64,000 nt of DNA from positions 1 through 64,000 of the forward strand of contig NZ_LFRI01000100.1 in NCBI RefSeq assembly GCF_001447195.1. Direction: 5' to 3'. Within the stretch, counting starts at the first letter, position 1. Every line of letters begins with the position of its first letter. This stretch comes from Aquabacterium parvum. Its GTDB lineage: Bacteria; Pseudomonadota; Gammaproteobacteria; Burkholderiales; Burkholderiaceae_C. The position numbers were made by a program, and so were the translations under genes. A model generated the notes under the pieces. That model ran no database searches. It was given only the letters and a program-made list of their open reading frames with translations, and was not told the origin of the DNA. Shown here in pieces: positions 33,083 through 44,826 of this stretch.

Positions 33083-35146
33083 TCAGAGCAGACCGGCGTC
33101 CCGCAGGTAGGCGCTGGGGCGGCTGGCGTCGCACAGGATGGTGAGACGCCGCCGCGCACGGGTCATCGCGACATAGAGCAGGTTGCGATTGTCCACCGAG
33201 TGGCCGCCGATGGCGAATTCACCTTTGTTCAGGCCTGGCAGGATGACGTGGTCGAACTCCAGGCCCTTGGCAGCTTCGATGCTCGAGAGCAGCAGCGCGT
33301 GCTTCTTGGGCATGTGGTGCTGGCGCATTTCGCGCTCGTTCATGGCGCGAAAGAACGAAGTGAGGTGATCGTAGCCCGAGGCCGATCGGATCAGGCCTTC
33401 GAGGTTGCCGATCACTTGCTCGATGTCTTGCTTGCGCACCATCATGCGCGCGGCCAGGCGCTGCGGCTGCAGCACGCGCACGAAGCGGCGTTGCCAGACA
33501 TCGGGGTCATCGCTGTCGATGACATCGAGGGCGTCTTCGAGCAAGGGCCTGATCGCATCGGGCGCGTTGCGCAGCACCTGGTTGTTCAGGAAGTCGGGCG
33601 CGAACGAAGGGTCGTCGCAGATCGCCTTGATGGCCTGCTTTTCGAGCTTGGCCAGCAGGGCGGTGTCCTCGGCCTGTTCGGGGCTCAAGTCGCCCGTGTC
33701 CACGCGCGAACCTGCGAAGCGCAGCAGCGCGCGCAGCACGGCTTCACGTGTCTCGGTGCGCTCGATCAGGCCGAGAGCGTCGCGCGCACAGGCGTGCAGG
33801 CCGCGCACGAACAGCACCTCGGGGCGCTGCAGGTAGGGCAGAAAACCGCTGGTGCGGTGGTCGATGCCGTGGTCGAGCAGCAGGTTCTCCAACTCGACCG
33901 ATTGGTGCGGTTGGCGCAGCAGGATGGCGATGTTCGACAGCGGGGCCTTCGCGTCCAGGCCCACGCGCTCGGTGATGAGCCGTCGCAGGTGCACGCGCAC
34001 TTCGCTTGGGTCGGTGGTGCGGATGACTTCGACTTCGGTGTCTGCCAGGCCGGCGGGGCGTTGCGCCACGCAAGGCTTTTGAGCCAGCTTGCCGACGGCG
34101 GTGGCCAGTTTCTGGCCGAAGCGCCAGGTGGTGCTCAGCGGCATGCGCGTGGCTGGGGCCACCTCGCGGTCGAAGGCCTCCGTCATGAAGCGGGCGTCTG
34201 CACCCGAGATGGCATGGATGACCTGGTCGCGGTCGCCCACGCCGACGAAGCCCGCGCGGTTGCGCGCCATCAGCTCGCGCAGCACCGTGAACATGGCGCG
34301 GTTGGTGTCGTGCATCTCGTCGACCAGCACGAGGTGCAGGCCCATGGCGAGTGGGTGCTCCCCACCTTCGCCCACGCCGATCCAGGCGTCTTCGTCGGTC
34401 AGCAGGCGGGCCAGGTCGTGCGTGGCGTCGTGCTCCGCGCGGAACACGGGGTGGTCGGGGTGGCCGCCACGGCGGATGTGCTCGTACGCATGGAAGATCT
34501 TCAGCGTGGCGTACTCGCGGCCCAGCTCGGCCGCCACCTTCGGGGTGAGCACGCGATCCAAAGCTTCCACCTGCAGCTGCATCGTGCCCTTGAGGTGCAG
34601 GAAGTCCGACAGCAGGCCCTCGACGCTGGCTTCGTCGCGGCCATCGAAGGTGAACTCGTCGGGGTGGCGTTCGTCGGCGTTGTGCAGCACGCGGTCGATG
34701 GCTTGGAGCACATGGGGCCGCAGCTGCTCGGCTTTGTCGAGCAAGGCAACGGGTGCGCCTTCGATGGCCAGCAGGCGCTCGGTGCAGAAGGCGTCGAAGG
34801 TTTGCACGCGCACCTGGCGACGCACGTCGGCGCCCAGGCCGATGCGAGCCATGGCGTCGTTGAAAGCCTGCACGGCGGCATCGGTGTAGGTCAGCACGCG
34901 CACGCGTTGGGGGGCGGCGCCGCGCAGCAGGGCCTGGGCCAGGCGCAGCGCCAGCGTGGTGGTCTTGGCCGCGCCCGCATTCGCTTCGATGATGAGGTGG
35001 GGTTTGCGCACCAGCTGGATGGCGCGTTGCTCCGGTGTGGGCGCGATGCCCTTCGGGGTGAAAACGCCCTCGGCCTCGGGCGCAGCGTGGGCCGCAGATG
35101 CGGTGCGGGCGTTGGGGGGCAGCAGGGGCGCGCGTGGCTGGCTCAT
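33083..35146 (-). CDS. UvrD/Rep-type superfamily 1 helicase with a divergent Walker A
   Basis: The product has 687 residues. SF1 motifs: Q-motif region APTPEQRAIQL, motif I EANAGAAKTTTLA, motif Ia VLTYTDAAVQAF, motif II LVLVDEMHD (DExH-like), motif III VGDRDQVIHAISGA, motif IV STTWRFG, motif V SSIEAAKGLEFDHV and motif VI LLYVAMTRARRRL. Motif I lacks both glycines of GxxxxGKT (A replaces them) but keeps KT, so ATP use is probably retained. It starts 21 bases after ylqF on the same strand. It probably unwinds DNA or DNA-RNA hybrids; its precise role is unknown. Confidence 0.87.
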   Translation of the reverse strand: MSQPRAPLLPPNARTASAAHAAPEAEGVFTPKGIAPTPEQRAIQLVRKPHLIIEANAGAAKTTTLALRLAQALLRGAAPQRVRVLTYTDAAVQAFNDAMARIGLGADVRRQVRVQTFDAFCTERLLAIEGAPVALLDKAEQLRPHVLQAIDRVLHNADERHPDEFTFDGRDEASVEGLLSDFLHLKGTMQLQVEALDRVLTPKVAAELGREYATLKIFHAYEHIRRGGHPDHPVFRAEHDATHDLARLLTDEDAWIGVGEGGEHPLAMGLHLVLVDEMHDTNRAMFTVLRELMARNRAGFVGVGDRDQVIHAISGADARFMTEAFDREVAPATRMPLSTTWRFGQKLATAVGKLAQKPCVAQRPAGLADTEVEVIRTTDPSEVRVHLRRLITERVGLDAKAPLSNIAILLRQPHQSVELENLLLDHGIDHRTSGFLPYLQRPEVLFVRGLHACARDALGLIERTETREAVLRALLRFAGSRVDTGDLSPEQAEDTALLAKLEKQAIKAICDDPSFAPDFLNNQVLRNAPDAIRPLLEDALDVIDSDDPDVWQRRFVRVLQPQRLAARMMVRKQDIEQVIGNLEGLIRSASGYDHLTSFFRAMNEREMRQHHMPKKHALLLSSIEAAKGLEFDHVILPGLNKGEFAIGGHSVDNRNLLYVAMTRARRRLTILCDASRPSAYLRDAGLL

Positions 35147-35167
35147 CTCGGGTGGTGGGCGATCTGC

Positions 35168-36139
35168 TCAGTCTTCGGCGTCGGTTTCGTCATCGGGCAG
35201 CGCATCTCGCGTGCCGCGTTTGGCGGCTTTCTGGCGCGCCAGCTTCTTGGCCTGTTTCTCTGCCTCTGCGGCCTCGGCGGCGGCGCACCAGGCTTCGAAC
35301 TGCGCGGGGGTTTCGAGCGTGATGCGGCCCATGACCGATGAGCGGAAATCGTTGATCAGCACCTCGGCGGCCTTTTGCATGTTGACGCGCCCGCCGCTGA
35401 TCACGGCGCCGCGCTTGCGCCCGATCTCGGTCAGCAGCGCGTCGTCATGCATGGACGGGATGGCGTCGACATCGTCGAGCTTGTAGCGCGCGGCCAGCAG
35501 CTGCGGGTAGGGGCCCTTGAGGCTGTTGGCCAGCTCCAGCGCGACCTCTTCTTCGTCGTAGGCGTTCTTGCCCACGGCGCCGCTGGCGGCCAAGTGGTAG
35601 CCGCTTTTCTCGACGTGAATCTTGGGCCAGAGCATGCCGGGCGTGTCGAACAGGTAGAAGTCGCTGGCCAGGTTGATGCGCTGCTCGATGCGGGTCACCC
35701 CCGCTTCGTCGCCCGTCTTGGCGGCCTTCTTGCCGACCAGGGTGTTGAGCAGGGTCGACTTGCCCACGTTGGGGATGCCGCAGATCAGCACGCGCAGGGG
35801 CTTGTCCATGCCGCCGCGGTTGGGGGCCAGCTCGCGGCAGGCGTTGATGAGGCGCTGGGCCGGGGCGCGTTCACCGGCGTCGAGAGAGATGGCGCCGGTG
35901 TCGCTCTGCTCGCGCCACCAGGCCAGCCAGGCCTCGGTCTGCACCGGGTCGGCCAGGTCCTGTTTGTTGAGCACCTTGAGCTTGCGGCGGTTGCCAGTGA
36001 TCTGGGCAAGCATCGGGTTGGCGCTGGAGCCGGGCAGGCGGGCGTCGAGCAGCTCGATGACGACATCGATGTCCTTGATGCGTTCGAGGATGGCTTTTTT
36101 GGTCACGTTCATGTGACCGGGGAACCATTGGATGGCCAT
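35168..36139 (-). CDS. ylqF: Ribosome biogenesis GTPase YlqF/RbgA
   Basis: The product has 323 residues. It is a circularly permuted GTPase: G4 NKQDLAD comes first, then G1 GIPNVGKST and G3 DTPGML. The N-terminus MAIQWFPGHMNVTKKAI is diagnostic. It acts in late assembly of the 50S subunit. The Lys/Ala-rich C-terminus (EKQAKKLARQKAAKR) may bind rRNA. It lies 63 bases after the dus gene and 21 before the helicase, minus strand. Confidence 0.93.
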   Translation of the reverse strand: MAIQWFPGHMNVTKKAILERIKDIDVVIELLDARLPGSSANPMLAQITGNRRKLKVLNKQDLADPVQTEAWLAWWREQSDTGAISLDAGERAPAQRLINACRELAPNRGGMDKPLRVLICGIPNVGKSTLLNTLVGKKAAKTGDEAGVTRIEQRINLASDFYLFDTPGMLWPKIHVEKSGYHLAASGAVGKNAYDEEEVALELANSLKGPYPQLLAARYKLDDVDAIPSMHDDALLTEIGRKRGAVISGGRVNMQKAAEVLINDFRSSVMGRITLETPAQFEAWCAAAEAAEAEKQAKKLARQKAAKRGTRDALPDDETDAED

Positions 36140-36202
36140 CGGGCGGGGCTTTCAGGGCTCGGGCGGGAGGAACAGGGGCGCTGGCTGGGGCGGGGCGTGC
36201 AA

Positions 36203-37237
36203 TCAGACGGCCAGCGGTGCGCAGGCGTGATTGTCTCCGACCTCGTGGCCTGGGTCACCTTGCTGGCCCCGGGCGATGTGGGCGTCCAGCCAGGCCGTGA
36301 CCTGCCGCGAATCAGTCAGCGTGCGCAGCGCCTGGTAGGCGTCCTCGGCCTGGGGATGACGACGGCGCAGGAAGTTCAGCCACTGCTTCATGCGGCCAGC
36401 CTGGTGCCTGGGCTCGACCCGGGGCTGGATGAGCCGCCAGTAGCGGTGCACCAGCGGCTGCAGGGCATCCCAATCTGCCCAGGTGCGGCCTGCGTCGCCC
36501 GGGCAGGCCGGCCAGCCCAGCTCGGCTCGCATGGCCAGCGCCAGACCGGGGTCGGCCACCATGCCGCGCCCCAGCATGATGGCGCTGCAGCCGCTCTCGC
36601 TCAGGCAGCGCCTGGCGTCGTCCACCGTCCAGATTTCGCCATTGGCCACCACCGGGATGCCAACGGCTTCGCGCACGTGGGCGATGCGGTCCCAGTAGGC
36701 GGGTGGGCGGTAGCCATGCGCTTTGGTGCGGCCGTGCACGACCAGCTCGTTGGCACCTGCGGCTTCGATGGCACGGGCGTTGGCCTCGGCGAGCGCGTCG
36801 TCGTCAAAGCCCAGGCGCATCTTGGCCGAGACCACGGTGTGCGCTGGCACGGCCTCTCGGACGGCTTTGACCACGCGGTGCACGTGCTCGGGGTCCTGCA
36901 GCAGTGCCGCGCCACCGCCGTGGCGGTTGACCACCTTGGCGGGGCAGCCGAAATTGAGGTCGACACCGGGTGAGCCCAGCTCCGCCAGGCGCGCTGCGTT
37001 GTCGGCCATGCAAGCCGCATCCGAGCCCAGCAGCTGCCCTCGCACGGGGATGCCTGCAGGGGTGAGTGCGCCGCGATCGAGTTCAGGCATGATGCGGCGA
37101 AAGGCGCGTTCGGGCAACACTCGCTCGGTCACGCGAATGAATTCGGACACGCAGCGGTCCACGCCGCCGGCGCGCGTGAGGATGTCACGCAAGGGCGCAT
37201 CAAGCAGGCCTTCCATGGGCGCGAGCAAGATCTGCAT
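36203..37237 (-). CDS. dusC: tRNA-dihydrouridine synthase, DusC-like
   Basis: The product has 344 residues. A FMN-binding TIM barrel with catalytic Cys98 in VDLNFGCPAK, FMN-contact regions MEGLLDAPLRD, KMRLGFDDD, VVHGRTK and IMLGRGMVADPGL, then the helical tRNA-binding domain. The opening MQILLAPMEGLLDAPLR is characteristic of the DusC group, which modifies U16 in E. coli. The frame is open upstream to 37588 but the natural start is 37237. Confidence 0.88.
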   Translation of the reverse strand: MQILLAPMEGLLDAPLRDILTRAGGVDRCVSEFIRVTERVLPERAFRRIMPELDRGALTPAGIPVRGQLLGSDAACMADNAARLAELGSPGVDLNFGCPAKVVNRHGGGAALLQDPEHVHRVVKAVREAVPAHTVVSAKMRLGFDDDALAEANARAIEAAGANELVVHGRTKAHGYRPPAYWDRIAHVREAVGIPVVANGEIWTVDDARRCLSESGCSAIMLGRGMVADPGLALAMRAELGWPACPGDAGRTWADWDALQPLVHRYWRLIQPRVEPRHQAGRMKQWLNFLRRRHPQAEDAYQALRTLTDSRQVTAWLDAHIARGQQGDPGHEVGDNHACAPLAV

Positions 37238-37352
37238 GGGGTCTGAAGCGGGACAATGAGAGGCAGTCGAAGGGCGCCAGTGTACGCACGCACCGAGTCC
37301 CGTGCTGGGGGCTTCAGTCGGTGACTGTTTCCGCCGATAACCCCGAATCAGA

Positions 37353-38252
37353 ATGCCTGCAGTTGCCATGATCACCGCCACCGAATTGCTCACCATCGAC
37401 GCTGTGCTGCAGGAGCTCGACAGGGCGCGCCGCAACGGCCCCCTGCAACACATCGTCATCCCGCCGTGCCCGGAGTTGTTGACCCGGTTGCAAAAGGCCA
37501 TGTCGGAGGCCGAACCCGACCTCAACGAAGTGGCTCGCATCGCCACCAGCGACGTGGCGATGTCGGCCACCCTCCTGCGCGCAGCCAACAGCCCGGCTTA
37601 CTCGGCGGGCGGCGCTGCGGTTCAGACCATTGGCCAGGCCATGAACCGCCTGGGCCTGCAACGCACCGCAGCGGTCATGACGGCCTTCCTGGCGCGTGGT
37701 GCCATGAAGGTCACCGCTCCACAGCTTCAGCGCTTCTGGGAACGATCCACCAAACGCGCGGTGGCCATGTCTCACTTGGCAGAGCGCCTGCCGGGCATCT
37801 CGGCCGACCTGGCGCACACCTATGGATTGTTCTGCCACGTCGGCATGCCGGTGATGGCGCAGAGCGTCAAGGGCTACCTGGGCACGATGGTCGAAGCCAG
37901 CGCGCGCATCGACCGCTCATACGTGCAGACCGAGAACGCCAACCACCGCACCGACCATGCCGTGGTGGGGGCGCTGGTGTCTCGCCTCTGGCGCCTGGCG
38001 CCTTCTGTGACAGCCGCCATCCGCCTTCACCATGACCTGGAAGCGCTCGGCGAGCGCAGCGCCGATCCCGACGTCAATGCCTTGGTTTCGGTTGGCCTGC
38101 TCGCCGAGTGGTTGATGCGCCGTCACGAAGCGCTCGATCCGGATGCGGACTGGGTTGTCCATGGTGCAACGGCGATGGGTTGGCTGCACATCAACGAAGA
38201 CGACCTGAACACGTGGTTCGAAGAGCTTCAGGAAGCTTTTGACGCCGTCTGA
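37353..38252 (+). CDS. HDOD domain-containing protein
   Basis: The product has 299 residues. The HDOD core is seen in PPCPELLTRLQKAMSEAEPD, VARIATSDVAMSATLLRAAN and SPAYSAGGAAVQTIGQAMNR; later GLFCHVGMPVMAQ and IRLHHDL occupy the places of HD-type sites without a full metal set. HDOD proteins act in signal transduction or DNA-damage control; no attached effector domain is present. A second ATG at 37368 is possible. Divergent from dusC. Confidence 0.85.
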   Translation: MPAVAMITATELLTIDAVLQELDRARRNGPLQHIVIPPCPELLTRLQKAMSEAEPDLNEVARIATSDVAMSATLLRAANSPAYSAGGAAVQTIGQAMNRLGLQRTAAVMTAFLARGAMKVTAPQLQRFWERSTKRAVAMSHLAERLPGISADLAHTYGLFCHVGMPVMAQSVKGYLGTMVEASARIDRSYVQTENANHRTDHAVVGALVSRLWRLAPSVTAAIRLHHDLEALGERSADPDVNALVSVGLLAEWLMRRHEALDPDADWVVHGATAMGWLHINEDDLNTWFEELQEAFDAV

Positions 38253-38331
38253 TGTCGCCTGAGTGATTCTCCCGGCGTGGGTTGGTGGAGCCGATATGAT
38301 CGCGGCTTCAAAGAACCAGGGAGAAAACAAG

Positions 38332-39261
38332 GTGGCATCCAGCCTGCTCATCCTCCTCGATGACATCGCGACCGTGCTCGACGATGTCGCGCTGATGTCC
38401 AAAGTGGCTGCCAAGAAGACGGCTGGCGTGCTGGGCGACGACCTTGCCCTCAATGCCCAGCAGGTCTCTGGCATCCGAGCCGAACGCGAGTTGCCCGTGG
38501 TCTGGGCCGTTGCCAAGGGCTCGTTTCGCAACAAGCTGATCCTGGTGCCATCGGCCCTGGGCATCAGCCTGGTGGCGCCCTGGGCCATCACACCTTTGCT
38601 GATGGCTGGCGGGGCATTCCTGTGCTTCGAGGGGGCCGAGAAGATCCTTCACCCCCTGTTGCATCGCGACGAGGAGGCGGCGCATCATGCCGCGTTGACG
38701 CAAGCCGTTGCCAACGAGCAGGTCGACATGGTGGCCTTCGAGCGCGAGAAGATTCAGGGCGCTGTGCGAACCGACTTCATCCTCTCGGCCGAAATCGTCG
38801 TCATCACTTTGGGCACCGTGGCCCTGGCGCCGCTGACCCAGCAGGTGCTGGTGGTCGGTGGCGTGGCCCTGGCCATGACCGTGGGGGTCTATGGCCTGGT
38901 GGCGGCCATCGTCAAGATGGACGACGCCGGCTTGCACCTGAGCCAGCGCTCGAATGGCGCGGCACAACTCGTTGGCCGAGGCCTGCTCGCCACCGCCCCG
39001 CGCCTCATGAAGGCCCTGTCGGTGGTGGGTACCGCGGCCATGTTCCTGGTTGGTGGAAGCATCCTTTTGCACGGCGTGCCGGGAGTGCACGACTGGGTGC
39101 ACTCCCTGCAGCACAGCGTGGCAGAGTGGCCCACGGTGGGCGGGGCGATGAGCGCGCTGGTGCCATTGCTGACCGACGGCCTGGGTGGCTTCGCCGCGGG
39201 TGTTGTGCTCGCAGCGGTGGCAACAGCCGTGACGGCCCTCTGGCGACGCCTGCGTCCTTGA
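38332..39261 (+). CDS. DUF808 (YedI-like) inner membrane protein
   Basis: The product has 309 residues, starting at a [23 protein letters not shown] is the typical N-terminus of the DUF808/YedI family, and AGGGAG lies eight bases upstream. The conserved [19 protein letters not shown], then about five membrane segments. The open frame upstream to 38263 is not supported. Function of the family is unknown. It converges on the PEP-CTERM gene with 5 bases between stops. Confidence 0.88.
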   Translation: MASSLLILLDDIATVLDDVALMSKVAAKKTAGVLGDDLALNAQQVSGIRAERELPVVWAVAKGSFRNKLILVPSALGISLVAPWAITPLLMAGGAFLCFEGAEKILHPLLHRDEEAAHHAALTQAVANEQVDMVAFEREKIQGAVRTDFILSAEIVVITLGTVALAPLTQQVLVVGGVALAMTVGVYGLVAAIVKMDDAGLHLSQRSNGAAQLVGRGLLATAPRLMKALSVVGTAAMFLVGGSILLHGVPGVHDWVHSLQHSVAEWPTVGGAMSALVPLLTDGLGGFAAGVVLAAVATAVTALWRRLRP

Positions 39262-39266
39262 AGCGT

Positions 39267-40265
39267 TCAGGCTGAGGCCTGGGCCCGCTGGCGACGAGCC
39301 GTCAGGCAAAGGCCCACCAGGCCGACACCCAGCATCGCGAAGGCCGACGGCTCTGGCACAGCAGAGGTTTGAACCATGGCGATCACGGGCCCAAGGTCCC
39401 AACCCAGGTACGTGGTGTTCGCGACCCTGCCGTCGATGACGTCGGCCAGGCTGTGCCCTGCCAGGTCACCATCAAAACGGAACTGATCGGTGCGCAGGTA
39501 AGTCAGGTCGTAATTGAACACTTGAACCGTGTTGTCGCCTTCCAGGAAGTACAGGTTGCCTTCTTCGTAACCGATCAGGTTGCCCACCTTGCTCAGCAAG
39601 GTGCTGCCCTGCCAGCTGCTCGGGCCTGTCGTGAAGCTGGTCTTGGTGGAGTTGAACTCCAGCGTGCCTGTTGGGTAGTTGTAGTAGCTCAGGCTGCCAT
39701 CGGCATCGAGCCACAGAGAGTTGTCATCGCCCATGGCCAGCAGATTGTTGTTGCCGATGAGCGATTGACCTGCCTGCGGCCCGTTCACCAGCGTGAGCGG
39801 GAAGCTGGAGCGCGAGACGGTGTTGGTGGAGTTGTCCGAGTAAAAGTCAAACCAGTAGTTGACGCTGTTGACCGATGGGTTGATGAAGTTGATGTCCCAG
39901 TCTTCGACGAAGTCGCGGGCGCGGGTCAGCGTGGTGCCGTTGCCGATCACGTTCTCGGAGGTGGCCAGCGCTGCCCACAGGTAGTTGCTCGTGGCCTGGT
40001 TGTTGCCGCCGCCCACGATGGCGTCGGGGAACAGCGTGAGTGTGGCCTGGTGCGGGCGAACGTCGTAGCCCTTGGAGGGGAAGAACTCCTCGCGGTAGAC
40101 GGTGTTGCCACCTGAGAGGTAGCGGTCTTCTTCCTGCCAGCGAGACACCTGCGTCCAGGTGTAGCTTTGCGCTTGAGCGGATGTGGCGATGCCATGCAGG
40201 GCGCAGGCACCCATGATGCTCAAGGTGATGCGTGCGATGCGGAGGCGTTGGGCGGTGTGGACCAT
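39267..40265 (-). CDS. PEP-CTERM sorting domain-containing protein
   Basis: The product has 332 residues. A signal peptide (MVHTAQRLRIARITLSIMGA...AQAQ) is followed by a beta-rich secreted domain with tandem sheet-like segments (LWLDADGSLSYYNYPTGTLE, NLYFLEGDNTVQVFNYDLTY) and the anchor VPEPSAFAMLGVGLVGL plus RRQR. Exosortase processing and surface attachment are expected. Start at 40265 gives the proper signal peptide; the frame continues to 40454. Function unknown. Confidence 0.82.
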   Translation of the reverse strand: MVHTAQRLRIARITLSIMGACALHGIATSAQAQSYTWTQVSRWQEEDRYLSGGNTVYREEFFPSKGYDVRPHQATLTLFPDAIVGGGNNQATSNYLWAALATSENVIGNGTTLTRARDFVEDWDINFINPSVNSVNYWFDFYSDNSTNTVSRSSFPLTLVNGPQAGQSLIGNNNLLAMGDDNSLWLDADGSLSYYNYPTGTLEFNSTKTSFTTGPSSWQGSTLLSKVGNLIGYEEGNLYFLEGDNTVQVFNYDLTYLRTDQFRFDGDLAGHSLADVIDGRVANTTYLGWDLGPVIAMVQTSAVPEPSAFAMLGVGLVGLCLTARRQRAQASA

Positions 40266-40516
40266 GCTTGTCTTTCTTGGGGCGGTGGTTGAAACGGACT
40301 CGATGTCCGACGTCCACATTCTTCGATGGCCGTGAATGGGAGGCTTTGCATTTCCCGCAAGCCTTTGTCGCTCATCGCCAAAGCAGTGTCTGTTTTGTGA
40401 ATTCCGCACACCTCTCCACTTGAACACGGGGGCGGGTTCCAGTGCGGCATGCATTGATCCGGGATGATGTTTGGCAGTAGCCTGCGCCTCCTCTCAGTCA
40501 TCCGGCACTTGTGCAC

Positions 40517-41531
40517 ATGAACGTTCCACGCATCCACACATCCAGCACCGGAGCGGCCCTCCTGCTGGATTTCATGCGCTCACGCGGGATGGTGGAGCCG
40601 GAACTCCAGGCCCGCCTGATCGGCTTGTGCGAAGCACCTCGCATGCCCATCGAAGTCTGGTTCGGTCGGCTGGCCTCTTTGCAGCAACTCGCTGGCTCGC
40701 CATCGGTGGGCTTGGATGTTGCCAGCATCGTGCAACCCAGGCATGTCGGCACGCTGGGTTACCTGGCCGTGCACAGCGACAACATCATGCAGGCGCTGAC
40801 CCGCTACTGTCGCTTTCAAGGCCTGCTGCACAACGTCATCGAGTTCAACTTGATGGTCGAAGGCAGCGAGCTCGTGATGCGCTGGTTCGGCCACGAGCAA
40901 AACCCGGCGCCCCTGGTCTCTGACGAGCTGTTCCTGGGGGGGCATCGTGAACCTGGTCCGCACCCATGCTTCGCCAGCGGGCATCAACCCGACGGGCGTG
41001 ACCTTTCCCCAAGCCGAGCCCCCGCACGGCGATGCACACAGGCGGTACTTCCAGTGTCCCGTGCACTTCATGGCCCCTGTGCTCAGCTTGCGCTGGCCGC
41101 TGAGCTTGCTGGATCGGCTCAACATCCACCGTGACGCGGACCTGGCTGAGCAACTGGAGCACCAAGCCGAACAAATCCTGTCTTCGATGCAGGCGAGGGA
41201 CCCCTTGCTGCCGCAGTTGCGCCATCACATCCTGCACTGCCTGCACGAAGGGGAGTTGGACTTCGCTGCCGTGGCCCGTCGCATGGGTGTGGGCGAGCGA
41301 ACCCTTTACCGCCAGATGCACGAGCGAGGCATCCGATTCAAGGCTGAACTCAACCAGATCAGGTTTGACATGGCGCGTCAGTACCTGTCTGATCGAGCGC
41401 TGTCCCTGATGGAGATCGCACTGCTTTTGGGCTACACCGACCAGAGCGTGTTCACTCGGGCATTTCGCACCTGGTCTGGCATGACGCCGCAGCAGTTCCG
41501 CCGAGGGGTGGCGGCCGTGTCCAGGCACTGA
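40517..41531 (+). pseudogene. AraC-family regulator split by a +1 frameshift in a G7 run
   Basis: The first frame (40517 to about 40940) encodes the N-terminal AraC ligand-binding domain (MPIEVWFGRLASLQQLAGS, then QPRHVGTLGYLAVHSDNIMQ); the next frame (from about 40940 to 41531) encodes the rest and the AraC DNA-binding domain (ARRMGVGERTLYRQMHERGI, YTDQSVFTRAFRTWSGMTP). Removing one G from the seven at 40936-40942 joins them smoothly (LFLGGIVNLVRTHASPAG). Without correction the first frame runs to 41134 in junk. Both halves look well conserved, so this is a very recent mutation, a sequencing error, or a switchable tract. Confidence 0.85.
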
Positions 41532-41542
41532 GCGACGCGGCT

Positions 41543-43423
<1,881 letters not shown>

Positions 43424-43623
43424 ATCACCTCTGCGCTGGGTGGTGTTGAGCCTACCCCCAAAATGGGGGAGGCGATTGGGGCCCCATTATTCCCCTTTTC
43501 AAGTGGTGCAATGCGGGCATCACTGGGCCAAACCGACGCCTTTTTCTCGCAGTTGGTCGGTTTGTGGTCAAACTGTCGCAAATTGGCCCGATCTTGGGCC
43601 GCTCCTGACCAAGGTCAAAAGGG

Positions 43624-44373
43624 TCAGCTCAGGGATTCGCTGAACTCGGGCTGGTCCACGACGGACAGGGGCACACAAAATTTGCGCTCGGCCCGCTCAA
43701 AGTCGATGTCGATGTCTGGATGCAGGGTTTCGGCCATGAAGCCGTAGAGCGGGCAGGCTGCGGCAATCCAGCGCGCATCGGCCTGGGTGATGTCCATGTA
43801 GAACAGCGTGACTGGCACACCCGGTTGCGCGGAGGTGACGACCTTTTCGCCGCCGAACACGTCCTGAAACTGCATGGCGTGATACATGCGATCGATCGGC
43901 GAGCGACCAATCAGCAGCGAGTAATCAATGCCCACCCGGTGGCTGATCTCGAAAGCGGCTTTGACCAGGGCTGGCAGCACCATCCGGCCTTCGGGGCCGT
44001 TGCGCACCGTCATGCGGCCAGCTTCCAGCAAGTGCTTGCCCCGGAAGCGTTCTGGCAGCGCGAGTTCGGTCTCGAAGCGCAGCGGCTGGTTGAGGTTGGT
44101 CTGCAAGCGCAGCGCACCCACAACCTCACCACTGTCCTTGGACTCGGCCATCAAGATCAGGACGTCTTCGCGCAGGTCTTCGGGTTCGGGCTTTGATAGC
44201 GTCAGCCGGGTCACAAGGTCGGGCTGGTGGCGCCCGTATGCCTGGGCGCGCTGCAAGCAGACCTTTTCAATGTCGTCCTGGCCATTGGCCAGTCGGATGG
44301 TGAACGGCAGCAGCTGCGTGTCGGAGATCTGGTGACTGTAGGGACGGTCGAGCCTGACAGTGGGCCTGGACAT
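43624..44373 (-). CDS. FeeM-like N-acyl amino acid synthase domain protein
   Basis: The product has 249 residues. It has the pattern of the GNAT-like FeeM catalytic core: FTIRLANGQDDIEKVCLQRA, VGALRLQTN, then HLLEAGRMTVRNGPEG and a helix leading to IDYSLLIGRSPIDRMYHAMQF. FeeM-type enzymes join a long acyl chain from acyl-ACP to an amino acid. Without alignment this remains a family-level call. The start at 44373 has GAGAGGT upstream. It faces away from the acyltransferase at 44827. Confidence 0.6.
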   Translation of the reverse strand: MSRPTVRLDRPYSHQISDTQLLPFTIRLANGQDDIEKVCLQRAQAYGRHQPDLVTRLTLSKPEPEDLREDVLILMAESKDSGEVVGALRLQTNLNQPLRFETELALPERFRGKHLLEAGRMTVRNGPEGRMVLPALVKAAFEISHRVGIDYSLLIGRSPIDRMYHAMQFQDVFGGEKVVTSAQPGVPVTLFYMDITQADARWIAAACPLYGFMAETLHPDIDIDFERAERKFCVPLSVVDQPEFSESLS

Positions 44374-44826
44374 GAACAACACCTCTCAAGACCGGTGACG
44401 AACCCGCTGCACCGGGGATTCCCAGGCAAACAGCAACCCGCGTGGAACCTGGGCAGCCGATGAGGTTGCATGCTTCCTCATGGCTTCACACATTCTTACA
44501 GAGTCAACAGCTTAAATGACAAAAGTTGAGAAAGCGTGTGGTTTTAACGGTTTTTGTGTTGTAAACGCGCTTTGGGTGCGCGCTCGGATCCGCCGACTTG
44601 AAGCCGTTGTGGGGAGGGTATTGCCTGATTGGGTGCGGCCCCACTGGTGTGTCGCCCCGCACCGGGGGGGCAGGGCACTGAACGTTGATTCTTACGCCCT
44701 CATGAACAGGTATCTTTGGCTTACATGGTATCGATCGCGAATCCCCCAAGGGATGGCAATATCGCGAGATGGGGCAGGGTCACGCCTGCACCCGACATCA
44801 ATCAAAAAAGTTTCAGGTGGGTCAGC
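44374..44826. other. 453-base intergenic region between divergent acyltransferase genes
   Basis: No coding sequence with natural composition is seen. The stretch about 44490-44575 is AT-richer than its surroundings, as expected for promoters, and probably holds the start sites of both divergent genes, but no hexamer pair is convincing. No hairpin terminator, tRNA or repeat was recognised. Confidence 0.5.

Noticed and set aside
32729..35341. 870-codon plus-strand frame opposite the helicase
   Set aside because: Runs across three genes on the other strand and has the typical composition of an antisense high-GC frame.
43455..43469. CCCCCA-AAA-TGGGGG dyad upstream of the hybrid kinase
   Set aside because: Short, homopolymeric arms; may be an operator but nothing supports it.
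44504..44749. 81-codon minus-strand frame in the acyltransferase gap
   Set aside because: No ribosome binding site and Pro/Arg/Lys-rich unnatural product.
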